Of a DNA stretch of 64,000 nt, positions 24,542-33,809 are shown one piece after another. The translations under genes and the position numbers were made by a program. Below the pieces are notes generated by a model. It searched no databases. It was not told the origin of the DNA and saw only the letters and a list, made by a program, of their open reading frames with translations. The stretch covers positions 39,083 to 103,082 of the forward strand of contig NZ_QUDR01000011.1 of NCBI RefSeq assembly GCF_003477605.1, written 5' to 3'. The DNA comes from Clostridium sp. AF37-5. GTDB taxonomy: Bacteria > Bacillota > Clostridia > Lachnospirales > Lachnospiraceae. Numbering within the stretch: position 1 is the stretch's first letter; every line of letters starts with the position of its first letter.

Positions 24542-25369
24542 CTAGTACAACTTCTCAATAATGTCATCATCTATTTTGTATTCATGCTCACTGGATGGGA
24601 AAGCGCCGCTCTGGATTTCTTCCATATATTTCTGGAATGCTTCTTTCATCACTTCTCCAATGTTTGCATAACGTTTTACAAATTTTGGTGTAAAGTCAGA
24701 GAACATACCAAGCATATCCTGGTAAACAAGTACCTGACCGTCACATCCATTTCCGGCACCGATTCCAATTGTTGGAATATCTAACTTCTCGGTCACAAGA
24801 TTAGCAAGTTTACTTGGAATTCCCTCAAGTACAACTGCAAATGCACCGGCTTCTTCGACAGCAATTGCATCCGCAATTAATTTCTTTGCTGCCTTTTCCG
24901 TTTTACCCTGAACTTTAAATCCGCCAAAAGCGTTAATCGACTGTGGTGTCAGTCCAAGATGTGCACAGACCGGAATTCCGGCACCCACAATTGCCTGAAT
25001 CTGCGGACAGACTTCTTTTCCGCCTTCCAGTTTCACGGCTCCGGCGCGTCCCTCTTTCATCAACCGTCCGGCATTGACAACCGCATCATAAACGGATGTC
25101 TGATACGACATAAACGGCATGTCCACAACAACAAGTGCGTTTTTTGCACCTCTTGCTACAGCTGCTCCATGGTGAATCATATCTTCCATCGTCACTGAAA
25201 TCGTATCCTCATAACCAAGAATTACATTTCCTAAGGAATCACCAACCAAAATTGTATTTACTCCGGCTTCGTCTTCCAGTTTTGCTGTCGAATAATCATA
25301 TGCGGTCAGCATTGAAATTTTTTCCCCTTTTTCCTTCATCTGCTGAATCGTTACTACTGTGTTTTTCAT
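24542..25369 (-). CDS. panB: 3-methyl-2-oxobutanoate hydroxymethyltransferase
   Basis: 275 residues. First committed step to pantoate: transfers a hydroxymethyl from methylene-tetrahydrofolate to ketoisovalerate. TIM-barrel motifs [42 protein letters not shown] and [18 protein letters not shown] are present. It begins directly after the stop of the DUF2520 gene and precedes panC by 12 bases. Confidence 0.97.
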   Translation of the reverse strand: MKNTVVTIQQMKEKGEKISMLTAYDYSTAKLEDEAGVNTILVGDSLGNVILGYEDTISVTMEDMIHHGAAVARGAKNALVVVDMPFMSYQTSVYDAVVNAGRLMKEGRAGAVKLEGGKEVCPQIQAIVGAGIPVCAHLGLTPQSINAFGGFKVQGKTEKAAKKLIADAIAVEEAGAFAVVLEGIPSKLANLVTEKLDIPTIGIGAGNGCDGQVLVYQDMLGMFSDFTPKFVKRYANIGEVMKEAFQKYMEEIQSGAFPSSEHEYKIDDDIIEKLY

Positions 25370-26236
25370 TTATTGTGTCCTCCTATTCCTGCACATATCA
25401 TTTAATAACTGAATCATCGTTTGATAATCTCTCTCGGGATTTTTCCGTCCGGCAATCTCTAACACCATTTCACCAAGTCTTAGATAAACTTCTTTTTCTG
25501 CCTCAGTCAACACGGATAAATGCTTTTTCACCGTTTCGGTATCGCCTCTCTCAATCGGCCCGGTTAAGGCTTCTTCCGGCGATGAATGAAGCAGTGCTTT
25601 GATGTTATTTTGCACAAGCGGCGTTGTCAATTCCACCGCATCTTCCCTCGAAAATCCACAGTCCATAAGCATCTGAATGGACATCTCATACAAGCCAATC
25701 ATCAAATTGCTTATCATCGATGCCGATGCATGGTACCTTGTTTTCTTCGCCGATTCCATGACGCATACTTTATTTCCCGCTTTTCGGAAAATGTCTCCGA
25801 CAACGGATAGGGCATGAGAATCCCCTTCGGCGGTAAATATTACATGATTCAATTGTTCATACGATGTGAATTTGCTGCTGAACGCATACATAGGATGAAA
25901 GGATGCGGCAGATACTCCGTATTCCTCTCGATTTGAAAATAAATCGGATGATAATGAGCCACTAAAATGGCATACTATTTTATTTTGTATTGATTCTTTT
26001 TTCAGTTCGTTCCACACACTTTTCAACGCACCATCCGGCGTGGTAAGAAAAAGAATCGTGCTCTCTGCCACTAGTTCGGCCAGAGAATCATATGCTTTTG
26101 TATTTGTAAAAGTCGCGGCCTCTTCCACGCTTTTTTTTGATTTACTACAGTACCCGGCAACCGAAAAACCATGCTCTGTCAGATATTTTCCAATCGAACA
26201 GCCAACCTTTCCGGCACCTATAATTCCTATCTTCAT
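25370..26236 (-). CDS. Rossmann-like/DUF2520 protein, candidate ketopantoate reductase
   Basis: 288 residues. An N-terminal NAD(P)-binding fold (MKIGIIGAGKVGCSIGKYL, GxGxxG) is followed by the DUF2520 C-terminal helical domain (ASMISNLMIGLYEMSIQML, EEALTGPIERGDTETV). It heads an operon with panB, panC, panD and coaBC, which otherwise lacks the step ketopantoate to pantoate. The fold and position make it the likely reductase; the PanG type of ketopantoate reductase is a possible match (from memory, not verified). Classical PanE motifs are not evident. ATG start with GGAGGTGATG upstream. Confidence 0.85.
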   Translation of the reverse strand: MKIGIIGAGKVGCSIGKYLTEHGFSVAGYCSKSKKSVEEAATFTNTKAYDSLAELVAESTILFLTTPDGALKSVWNELKKESIQNKIVCHFSGSLSSDLFSNREEYGVSAASFHPMYAFSSKFTSYEQLNHVIFTAEGDSHALSVVGDIFRKAGNKVCVMESAKKTRYHASASMISNLMIGLYEMSIQMLMDCGFSREDAVELTTPLVQNNIKALLHSSPEEALTGPIERGDTETVKKHLSVLTEAEKEVYLRLGEMVLEIAGRKNPERDYQTMIQLLNDMCRNRRTQ

Positions 26237-26360
26237 GTCATCACCTCCGTAGTCCGTGACAACACATTATCACCTGATGCAGTTTCCTATGAATACCGCT
26301 CATACGAGACAGAATAGCACAAATTAATAGTTTGTGTCAAGGGTTCGGTGATAATCTTTA

Positions 26361-26511
26361 GGTTCCGTAAGTCAGTAGAAAAGGGTTGAATTTCGTGAGC
26401 GCTCCCGCTAAACAAACGCGTAGGGGTATCGGCATGTAAAATACACATGCCAGATACTCACGTGTTTGTACTCACGAAATTCAACCCTTTTCTACTGATT
26501 TACTGGAATTC
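26361..26511. repeat. Large palindromic element, copy C of family 1
   Basis: Arms 26367-26399 and 26471-26503 pair over 33 bp with one G-T wobble. Inside, ACAAACGCGT pairs with ACGTGTTTGT (one wobble) and GGCATGT with ACATGCC. The outer arm shares TCAGTAGAAAAG with copy B, but the rest of the arm and the core are unrelated. It lies in the 507-base gap between the DUF2520 gene and the SDR gene, together with copy D. Confidence 0.88.
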
Positions 26512-26569
26512 TAAAAAGATTAGCATCGGACCTTTATACACAAGCACCTGATTTCTCCCCAAGCAGTTG

Positions 26570-26750
26570 CTGGTAGGTTTTGGGGATTTTGATAAGTCAG
26601 AAAAAAGCTTTGTGACTTGTGGGTTTTGAGTACGTCGGTATGTGGCACTGGTAGTTTCAGTGCCCATACCGTTACGCACTCAACGAGCGGAAGCGCCCAC
26701 AAGACGCAAAGCTTTTTTCTGACTTACAACCCCCCCAAAATTCCTACCAG
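26570..26750. repeat. Large palindromic element, copy D of family 1
   Basis: Perfect 20-bp stem 26593-26612 / 26707-26726. An outer tip CTGGTAGG (26570-26577) pairs with CCTACCAG (26743-26750), so the right end overlaps the SDR stop codon. The inner core (26613-26706) is almost identical to copy B 23 kb away: TTTTGAGTACGTCGGTATG and CGCACTCAACGAGCG are shared. The arms differ in sequence but stay complementary. As the last structure after the SDR gene it may also end transcription. Confidence 0.88.
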
Positions 26751-27520
26751 TTCCTCTTCTTCTTCTGCTGCCGGGCCGTCATGCGAATCACCAGGCTCTG
26801 CGGCAGAACTCTACTGATAAAGGCAAGCACTTTCATTTTATTTTTCGGGACAATTACAATTTTTCGTTTTTCCATTTTACGAATTGCATAAGAAGCGCAG
26901 TATGTTGGTGTGATAGATGGTATCGCAAATTCTACATTTGCCACTTTATTAAATTCGGTGTCAACCGGTCCCGGACAAAGTGCACCCACATACACATTAC
27001 TTTTCTTTTCCTTTAATTCAAGTGCCACAGCACGCGTCAGACTTGTGACGTAAGATTTCGTTGCATAATAAGTCGCCATATAGGGCCCGGCGGGGAAAAG
27101 CCCCGCAGAAGATGCAACATTTAGAATCGAGCCCTCTCCCTGTTTTTCCATCTGGCAGAGCATCTGCTTCATAAGAAAATGCATCGCACGAATATTGACG
27201 TGAATCATTTCCATTTCTTTACTTAAATCCGTCTCTAAAAAACTGCCGCAGTCGCCAAAACCTGCATTATTAATAAATACCTTTACCGGTAATTTTTCTA
27301 CTTCTTCCATTATCTTGCGGCATTCCTTTTTCTTCGCAAGGTCAGCCGTCAGAACAAGGCATTTGCGTCCCTTTTTCGTCCATTCCTCTGCGAGTTCCTG
27401 CAATCGCTCTTTCCGTCTCGCCACCAGAATCAAATCATAACCTTTTTTTGCGAACTGCGCAGCAAACGCTTTTCCTATCCCGGAACTTGCTCCCGTTATC
27501 ATAACAAATCCATTGCTCAT
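26744..27520 (-). CDS. Short-chain dehydrogenase/reductase family protein
   Basis: 258 residues. Classical SDR: cofactor motif ITGASSGIGKAFA near residues 8-20, NNAGFG, catalytic Ser in NVASSAGL and YYATKSY (Tyr-x3-Lys). Substrate unknown; the sequence resembles the DltE/YqjQ-like group. The C-terminal basic tail (RMTARQQKKKRNW) and hydrophobic stretch may touch the membrane. The ATG at 27520 has GAAAGGGA upstream; the longer frame overlaps the permease gene. It is the last gene of the YesMN-ABC transporter block, starting just inside the permease's 3' end region. Confidence 0.9.
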   Translation of the reverse strand: MSNGFVMITGASSGIGKAFAAQFAKKGYDLILVARRKERLQELAEEWTKKGRKCLVLTADLAKKKECRKIMEEVEKLPVKVFINNAGFGDCGSFLETDLSKEMEMIHVNIRAMHFLMKQMLCQMEKQGEGSILNVASSAGLFPAGPYMATYYATKSYVTSLTRAVALELKEKKSNVYVGALCPGPVDTEFNKVANVEFAIPSITPTYCASYAIRKMEKRKIVIVPKNKMKVLAFISRVLPQSLVIRMTARQQKKKRNW

Positions 27521-27539
27521 AATGCTTCCCTTTCTGACT

Positions 27540-29150
27540 TTACGCTGATAAATTGGCAAAAATAATTGTTCCCTTCTTTTTCAACCATATACAAAGTACC
27601 ACACTTGCTATCGCAAATGCAACCAAAATCACCGCAAAATACAAAGAAACTCCCATTGGATACGCCGTCGTATAATAAAGCACCGACAGCACTATGGAAA
27701 CAACCCATCCACCAAACATCGAAATCACAACACTAAGACTCTGCTTAATCGGCGCCAGCTCATTTGTCCAGGATAGATTTGGCATCTGCAATCCAAGAAA
27801 CAATCCAAACAATGTAAGGAAGATTGCAAACACAATCGGCACTATCAAACCAAGAATAGTTTCTATCCCATGACTTGGCATCACAAATACAAAACAGATT
27901 TCGCACACAATAAGCGGCACGATGGTAAGCAAGAGCTGCACGCTAAGTTTGGCACGAAGCATCTGCCACAAATCCATCGGCAATGACTGTGCAATCCAAA
28001 TATTTTTTCCTTCCAGCGATACCGACGGAACAACCATGTCATTCATCGACGCTAATAAACTAAGTGCAGTCACAACAAGGACAATCAGCATGCCCTCTCT
28101 TTCGCTTCCGGAAATCATATTCATGAAATCCAAAATGTCATTTCCCTTAAAAAGCATGACAACACCAACAATTGGAAGTGCAATCACACCAAGCCCGCAA
28201 TTGAGCATATAATTCGGACTCGATAAAAACCGCCCAAACTCCTTCTGCAAAATTGCCATAAAAGGCGTTTTTCTCTTTTCTTTTTTCTCTTTGTAAACAA
28301 TCTTTTTCACACTGCCGCTCGAAGTCGCAATCTTAATAAAACTCCGCGACAAAACAACAAATGTCAGTGCACATAACACGGCAATGACAGCCGTGTAGAG
28401 AATCATTGCTAAAAGGTCGCCCTCTCCGATTTTTCCAAACAGATAAAACGGATATGCACTCCCCTTTACCTTTTCCCCGTAAACAGCCGCATTTATAAGA
28501 AGATTTTGAATCAAATCCTGCGCCTTAAAATAAACAAAATAATACAGAGCAAAAAAACATAGTGACAAAATCACGGTAATAAAACTTTTATTCTTTAACT
28601 TCAAGCTTATCTTTGCCACGCACCAGCCAAGCACACAGGATAAAATTAATACCAAAAGAGAAATTAACAAAATCAACAGCACCGGACCAACAACGGTTAA
28701 AGGTGTTGCCTCAACTTCAATCCAATAAACAATAACTGCCGGCAGCATCACAATTGCCGAATACATGAGTCCCATTAAGTACACGCTGACAAGCCTTATT
28801 GTCAGAATACTCCGGATAGGAATTGGCATGGACAACAATAAATCATTATCCTTTGACAAATACAAACCGGAATAGGTATTAAACACACTTCCGAATGTGC
28901 CAAGTGCAATTGCAATCATTCCCATAATAAGAAAATACAGCCATTTCATATTTACCATGGCAAATGGCTTACATAAAGAATCTGCCAAATAAAAAAACAT
29001 TCCCCCCACAATACCAACCATAAGAATAATGAAAAAACCAAAGAACAAAACGGTAGAAAAAACCGATCGTTTTTTGTTCTTTTTGGCATCATAAAAATAG
29101 GCACGGAAAATTTCTGTCATCTGTTTTTTCAAAAGTATACGAAACATCAT
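27540..29150 (-). CDS. ABC transporter permease (ABC-2 exporter type)
   Basis: 536 residues with about twelve hydrophobic segments and a long cytosolic loop near the middle (KKIVYKEKKEKRKTPFMAI). The pattern fits large ABC-2 type permeases of Firmicutes paired with a CcmA-like ATPase. No substrate can be read from sequence. The start overlaps the ATPase stop by 4 bases; two ATGs are adjacent (29150, 29147), the second having better spacing to GGAGGG. Transcribed with the ATPase and probably with the upstream two-component genes. Confidence 0.88.
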   Translation of the reverse strand: MMFRILLKKQMTEIFRAYFYDAKKNKKRSVFSTVLFFGFFIILMVGIVGGMFFYLADSLCKPFAMVNMKWLYFLIMGMIAIALGTFGSVFNTYSGLYLSKDNDLLLSMPIPIRSILTIRLVSVYLMGLMYSAIVMLPAVIVYWIEVEATPLTVVGPVLLILLISLLVLILSCVLGWCVAKISLKLKNKSFITVILSLCFFALYYFVYFKAQDLIQNLLINAAVYGEKVKGSAYPFYLFGKIGEGDLLAMILYTAVIAVLCALTFVVLSRSFIKIATSSGSVKKIVYKEKKEKRKTPFMAILQKEFGRFLSSPNYMLNCGLGVIALPIVGVVMLFKGNDILDFMNMISGSEREGMLIVLVVTALSLLASMNDMVVPSVSLEGKNIWIAQSLPMDLWQMLRAKLSVQLLLTIVPLIVCEICFVFVMPSHGIETILGLIVPIVFAIFLTLFGLFLGLQMPNLSWTNELAPIKQSLSVVISMFGGWVVSIVLSVLYYTTAYPMGVSLYFAVILVAFAIASVVLCIWLKKKGTIIFANLSA

Positions 29151-29854
29151 TCTCCCTCCAATTCCAAAAATACCTCTTCTAAGCTGTCGTCACCCTTTAC
29201 TTCCTGCATGGTACCGGATTGAATCAATTGTCCATTTCGGATAATCGCCACTTTGTCACACAATTTTTCTGCCACTTCCAGTACGTGTGTAGAGAAAAAG
29301 ATAGCACCTCCCTCATCACATATCTCACGCATCATCTGTTTTAAAATGTGTGCTGCTTTCGGGTCAAGTCCGACAAACGGCTCATCCATTATAATTAACT
29401 TTGGCTCATGAATCCATGCAGATATAATCGCAAGTTTTTGCTTCATACCATGTGAGTAGGAAGCAATCGGCTGCGCAAGATTTTCTGTCATCTCAAACAA
29501 ATCAGCATATTTGCGGATTCTCTCCTGCCGTTTTTCTTCCGGCACGCCAAAAATATCCGCAATAAAATTTAAGAATTTGATTCCCGTCATAAATTCATAC
29601 AAATCCGGATTATCCGGAATATAAGCAATTTTTTGTTTGCAGGCAAGCGGATTTTTGCGGATGGATTCTCCTTTAATGAAAACTTCGCCTTTATCAAATT
29701 GAAGAATCCCGACAACCGCTTTCAGTGTTGTCGTTTTTCCCGCTCCATTGTGACCGATAAAACCATAAATTTCACCCGGCGCAATACGAAGGGAAAGATT
29801 ATCTACTGCCCTTTTTTCACCATACGTTTTTGTCAAATTCTCTATTCTTAACAT
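29147..29854 (-). CDS. ABC transporter ATP-binding protein
   Basis: 235 residues. Walker A GHNGAGKTTT at about 34-43, Q-loop IAYIPDNPDLYEF, signature SHGMKQKL, Walker B LIIMDEPFVGLDP and the switch His in FFSTHVLE. This is the CcmA/DRR-like exporter group. It energises the permease encoded immediately downstream (4-base overlap). It follows the response regulator gene by 19 bases, suggesting the two-component system controls this exporter. Confidence 0.95.
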   Translation of the reverse strand: MLRIENLTKTYGEKRAVDNLSLRIAPGEIYGFIGHNGAGKTTTLKAVVGILQFDKGEVFIKGESIRKNPLACKQKIAYIPDNPDLYEFMTGIKFLNFIADIFGVPEEKRQERIRKYADLFEMTENLAQPIASYSHGMKQKLAIISAWIHEPKLIIMDEPFVGLDPKAAHILKQMMREICDEGGAIFFSTHVLEVAEKLCDKVAIIRNGQLIQSGTMQEVKGDDSLEEVFLELEGE

Positions 29855-29873
29855 TTTCTTTCACTCCTTATAA

Positions 29874-30611
29874 TTATTGGGAAAGGAAGTCACGCCGGTA
29901 CTGCGATGGTGTAATTCCCTCTGATTTCTTAAATACTTTCGTAAACACGCGGTAATCACCATAACCGGACTGCTCTGAAACTTCCGCGATCGAAAGCGAG
30001 GATGAAAGCAGCAGTTTTTTTGCGTGCTCCATCCGAATGTTTGTAAGGTATGTCAGAAAATTTACTCCTATTTCGTTTTTAAATAACTGACTGATGTACT
30101 GCGAATTTAAATGAAATTCTTCCGAAAGAATATGCAAACTAACGTCTTCCGAAAGATGTTCCTGCATATATTTTGTAATTCCGGTTATGACACGTTCTTT
30201 TTTCACAACCGGTTTTTCCTTTACTTCGTTATTGTAAAGACTAATTTTCAACCGGTCAATACAAGAGCCAAATTCCTCGTAATTGACCGGCTTCAAAATA
30301 TAGTCCGTAATCTGCATCCGCAGAGCCTCCCTGCAATATGAAAAATCATCGTAACCGGAAACAATCACAAAAGCCATGGACGGATATTTCACCCGGCTTA
30401 ACTGAATCACTTTCAGTCCGTTAATAATCGGAATATTAATATCCATAATCACAATATCAGGCTGCTCCTCATCAATTTTTGTAATTGCTTCCATTCCATC
30501 CGCTGCCTCGCCGACAACGACACACTCATGGGTTTCCCAGTCAAACAACTTTTTAAACCCTTCCCGAATCATTATCTCGTCATCAACCAACAGCACTCGC
30601 AGTTTTTTCAT
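29874..30611 (-). CDS. Response regulator with AraC-type output (YesN family)
   Basis: 245 residues. The N-terminal receiver shows VDDEIMIREGF, phospho-acceptor D in PDIVIMDINIP and the conserved K in DYILKPV. The C-terminal ~100 residues are an AraC helix-turn-helix pair (EEFHLNSQYISQLFKNEIG, then YGDYRVFTKVFKKSEGITPSQYRR). The start overlaps the stop of the histidine kinase by 4 bases, so kinase and regulator are coupled. The likely target is its own operon including the ABC exporter. Confidence 0.94.
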   Translation of the reverse strand: MKKLRVLLVDDEIMIREGFKKLFDWETHECVVVGEAADGMEAITKIDEEQPDIVIMDINIPIINGLKVIQLSRVKYPSMAFVIVSGYDDFSYCREALRMQITDYILKPVNYEEFGSCIDRLKISLYNNEVKEKPVVKKERVITGITKYMQEHLSEDVSLHILSEEFHLNSQYISQLFKNEIGVNFLTYLTNIRMEHAKKLLLSSSLSIAEVSEQSGYGDYRVFTKVFKKSEGITPSQYRRDFLSQ

Positions 30612-31909
30612 TTTGCGTCCTCCTCATGCGGCAGCAGTAATCGTGCCGTCACTCCGCCGGTTTCATTTTCCATATAACTGAGTCCATACTTTGGACCACA
30701 CAGCAATTTGATTCTTTTTTGCACATTTAAAATACCAATGCTGTTTCCCTCTAGTTTTGCCTGCTTCTTGTCGTAGTGAAGAAGCATCTCATCAATGATA
30801 TCTTTTCTGCCATCCGTAAATCCACTTCCGCTGCCGCGAATCAGGATTTCGATTGCATTCCCCTCTTTTTTTGCCGTAATGACAACCTCCCCCCGGTACC
30901 CTTTGTTTTTCAAACCATGCAGCAAACTATTTTCAACAAGTGGCTGTAAAATAAAATTCGGAACAAGACATCCTCCCAAATCCGGGTCAACATCATACTC
31001 ACACCGAAGATTCGGATATCGGTAACACATCAAATCCATGTAAGCTCCCAAAAGCTCTAACTCATCATCAAGTGCTACCATTTGTCTGTCCACTTTCACA
31101 CTGATGCGAAAAAAATCGACCAATCGCATCAATAAAGCCGCTACTTTATTATCCCCATTAAGCTGCGCCTGAATTCGTATCGTGTCGAGTGTGTTATAGA
31201 GAAAATGCGGATTCACCTGACTTTTTAAATAGAGCATTGACATTTTCTGCTCGGTCAGCTCCGCCTTTAAAATATCCGGATTTTCCAAAGTCAGATAAAA
31301 GGACAACGTCATCAATGTAATTCCCATTCCACTGATTAGCCACGTTGGGTATGCCCCCTGCAAGCCGCACACCAAAAATTCAACCCAAAGTGCTACTCCA
31401 ATCGCAAACTTTTTCTTCGGATGAATCTGTTTCCGGTTCCAGATTAAAATTCCTGCACACAGTGCCAAATAAATCGCGACTCCGCCATAACTGGCAATCA
31501 CATAAGCACCTGCCGAATAGTTTCCATTTGGCGTTTGTATGTATACAATCGGAAAAACAAGTGCAATGATTTCCAACACAATCAAAAAGATTTTCGCCGG
31601 CCAGTCAAAAATCATTTTCTTCTTGGTCTCTTCCTCCACAACAGCAGCAATGTACCGGTAAAACAAGTACAAAACACCTGCCATCGTTCCGACAAACACC
31701 CGGTGAAATGCATCGTTTACTGCGATTGGCACCTGCTCCAAATGATTTACCGTATAAATCGTTACCGCATCAAAAACAAGATGAACGATTACAACCAGCA
31801 GCAAAACAGAAAATGTCCGGTGCAGTTTCGTATGTTTTCTCTCTGCCGAATAATACATATACGCAATAAATCCTAAAATGATAATAAGCGCAATTTCCAT
31901 TCGAAGCAC
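30608..31909 (-). CDS. Sensor histidine kinase (YesM/LytS type)
   Basis: 433 residues. The N-terminal ~190 residues hold about six hydrophobic helices (integral membrane sensor without a large outside loop). The His_kinase domain follows, with the phospho-acceptor H in KSQVNPHFLYNTLDTIR, then a GHKL ATPase with N-box LQPLVENSLLHGL, GSGSGFTDG and GIGILNVQKRI. I chose GTG at 31909, seven bases from a GGGGGG site; an in-frame ATG at 31900 is possible. A TATAAT box lies at 31937-31932, so the leader is very short. It pairs with the AraC-type regulator. Confidence 0.92.
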   Translation of the reverse strand: MLRMEIALIIILGFIAYMYYSAERKHTKLHRTFSVLLLVVIVHLVFDAVTIYTVNHLEQVPIAVNDAFHRVFVGTMAGVLYLFYRYIAAVVEEETKKKMIFDWPAKIFLIVLEIIALVFPIVYIQTPNGNYSAGAYVIASYGGVAIYLALCAGILIWNRKQIHPKKKFAIGVALWVEFLVCGLQGAYPTWLISGMGITLMTLSFYLTLENPDILKAELTEQKMSMLYLKSQVNPHFLYNTLDTIRIQAQLNGDNKVAALLMRLVDFFRISVKVDRQMVALDDELELLGAYMDLMCYRYPNLRCEYDVDPDLGGCLVPNFILQPLVENSLLHGLKNKGYRGEVVITAKKEGNAIEILIRGSGSGFTDGRKDIIDEMLLHYDKKQAKLEGNSIGILNVQKRIKLLCGPKYGLSYMENETGGVTARLLLPHEEDAK

Positions 31910-32108
31910 TCTTTCACCCCCCGACACAATAATTATAATCTGCCATGAAAAAAAGTAATAGGTGGATATTTTATGTAAATGTGTCTATTTTATAGATTTG
32001 GTTGTTTTTATCATATCATAAATTGTTGGTGGGATAAAATGTTTGTTAGTATTTTTTTGGTTTCTATTAAATTACTGCAATCCCAAAAAACTGGCAACAA
32101 ATATTTAA

Positions 32109-32861
32109 CTACTGCTCCCGGACATACTCTTCCAGCGTAATGCCCCGCCGCGCAATTTCTTTTGCGGCTTTTTTTCCTACATAACGAAAATGCCACGGCT
32201 CATACGAATAACCGGTTACTGTTTCACGCCCTTTTGGATAACGAAGCACAAATCCATAATCTTTACAGTGCTTTTGTAACCATTTGTTCTCCGGCGTATT
32301 CTCCTGTGCGCGGTTTAATAATTGAAAATTCTTTGCCGTGATATCCACACACAGTCCTGTTTGATGTTCACTAAATCCGGGTGGCGCAACCGTGCGGAGT
32401 GCATCCTTTTTTGCCGCTTTCGAGCTCATTCCCAGCCGCTCATTTTTTTGAATTTCCTCTTGTAAAAGCTTGCTTTGTTTTGCATGACTGCGGTAAGCAC
32501 TGGAAACAACAATTGAGTAACTCGGATTTTCCCTTTCACAATCAAACCACATAGCCCTAAGTGAGGCATACATTTTTTCTGCGACAAATTTTCCATTTTT
32601 CAGACGAACCAAAGGCAGATGAAAATCTTCCGGCATTTTGTTGTCTTTGTTTACTAACACCAAAAGTGAATTCCCTTTTTTCTGCTTTGCTGCTTTTACA
32701 GATTCTACCTTCTGCTCCACTTTCCCCATCCCCATCCTATTTTGGTTTTCCGTCTTATCTCCTTTTGCATCAATCATCAAATACATACCAACTAAAATGC
32801 TGTCAAAGAAAAGCACAAAAACCAGAATTAAAATTAAGTATCGTCTGCTTCTTTTACTCAC
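32109..32861 (-). CDS. VanY-type D-alanyl-D-alanine carboxypeptidase
   Basis: 250 residues. Basic N-terminus and one hydrophobic anchor (YLILILVFVLFFDSILVGMY), then an extracytoplasmic M15B zinc peptidase: SSAYRSHAKQSKLL, the zinc motif FSEHQTGLCVDIT, and YEPWHFRYVG. It removes terminal D-Ala from peptidoglycan stems. GTG at 32861 has GAAAGGAGG upstream; the frame opens ten codons earlier without a site. It follows the OmpR-type two-component genes, and its promoter carries the same 11-bp-phased GATACA repeats as the regulator's promoter, so it is the probable regulon target. Confidence 0.92.
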   Translation of the reverse strand: MSKRSRRYLILILVFVLFFDSILVGMYLMIDAKGDKTENQNRMGMGKVEQKVESVKAAKQKKGNSLLVLVNKDNKMPEDFHLPLVRLKNGKFVAEKMYASLRAMWFDCERENPSYSIVVSSAYRSHAKQSKLLQEEIQKNERLGMSSKAAKKDALRTVAPPGFSEHQTGLCVDITAKNFQLLNRAQENTPENKWLQKHCKDYGFVLRYPKGRETVTGYSYEPWHFRYVGKKAAKEIARRGITLEEYVREQ

Positions 32862-32890
32862 AAAAAGACCTCCTTTCAGACTACGATACA

Positions 32891-32944
32891 ATCATAAAAT
32901 GAACTTGTATCTTTTTGCCCAAAAGAAGGTATCTTTTTTGTATC
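32891..32944 (-). promoter_or_regulatory. vanY promoter with phased GATACA repeats
   Basis: On the minus strand: GATACA (32944-32939), GATACC (32933-32928) and GATACA (32911-32906), at spacings of 11 and 22 bases. Nine bases after the last comes TATGAT (32896-32891). No recognisable -35 box, as expected for activator-dependent promoters. The same GATACA-N9-TATGAT arrangement occurs at 35906-35937. Confidence 0.7.
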
Positions 32945-33809
32945 ATTTCATCGTGCTTGACGTGCTTGAATCCGCATAACCATTGGAATATAAAGAACCC
33001 GACATATCGAAATCATCCTCCGATGCGATTCCACCCAAACTAATCTTTATATTACTGTATTTGCCGGCAGTCGGATTTTCCCATATTACGGTTCTCACAG
33101 GAACAACACTATTGTTCTTATTGGAAAAAACGGCAATATTTTGAACTAATATTAACCTGGCAATCATATCATGGCTGTAACTTTCTTTTTCCCATTTTGC
33201 ACCATAATATTCTTCTAATTTCCTTTTAATTCTTTTTATAAATTTCGCCGCCCCTGCTTTCTCCGATACATGATTTCTAGTTAAAAATTTTAATGGTTCT
33301 CCTCCCTCAGCACTAAAATATAGAATCTTTTCAAGTGCCAAATCAAACCCAATCCAATAATCGGAATTTTTATATGAAAAAGATAAAATCCAAATTGGAA
33401 ATCCATTGGTTCCGTACTCCTGCTGAATCGAATAATACGATGCCTGTTTGAAACTTTTTTCAAGATTTTTGGATAACCTTGAAAAATCCATAATTTTTAA
33501 CTCCGTAAATTTTTTCAATTGTGTATTCAGCTTTTCAAAAAATTTGCCATCGTATTCCAAAAGTTGATTTTTATTTTTCGTTTTAAACAAATAGAGCTGA
33601 TTTGGCGATGCCGACAAAATATCCATTTTTTCGGCATACGATAATTGCATTCCTATATTCTTTTTCGATGTTGAATCTTTCGTAATCACAGCCTGCCCTA
33701 AATCCTTTTTTTCCTGCATTTGATTCACGATATTTGGCACCCACTGTACACCGGCAAAAACTAAAACGACCACCACAATCATCAAAAAAATTCTGATTCC
33801 TTTTTTCAT
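32943..33809 (-). CDS. Membrane-anchored extracytoplasmic protein linked to a two-component system
   Basis: 288 residues, no family recognised. One N-terminal helix (GIRIFLMIVVVVLVFAGVQWV) after a basic start, then a soluble part of ~260 residues predicted outside the cell, ending in a Ser/Thr-rich tail (SNGYADSSTSSTMK). It could act as a co-sensor or inhibitor of the kinase, but this is inference from position only. Its ATG (33809) overlaps the kinase stop by 4 bases with GGAGGG upstream. It ends within the GATACA repeats that precede the vanY gene. Confidence 0.75.
   Translation of the reverse strand: MKKGIRIFLMIVVVVLVFAGVQWVPNIVNQMQEKKDLGQAVITKDSTSKKNIGMQLSYAEKMDILSASPNQLYLFKTKNKNQLLEYDGKFFEKLNTQLKKFTELKIMDFSRLSKNLEKSFKQASYYSIQQEYGTNGFPIWILSFSYKNSDYWIGFDLALEKILYFSAEGGEPLKFLTRNHVSEKAGAAKFIKRIKRKLEEYYGAKWEKESYSHDMIARLILVQNIAVFSNKNNSVVPVRTVIWENPTAGKYSNIKISLGGIASEDDFDMSGSLYSNGYADSSTSSTMK

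Noticed and set aside
26520..26817. ORFs on both strands over copy D
   Set aside because: Translations of the palindromic element; same peptide fragments as over copy B.
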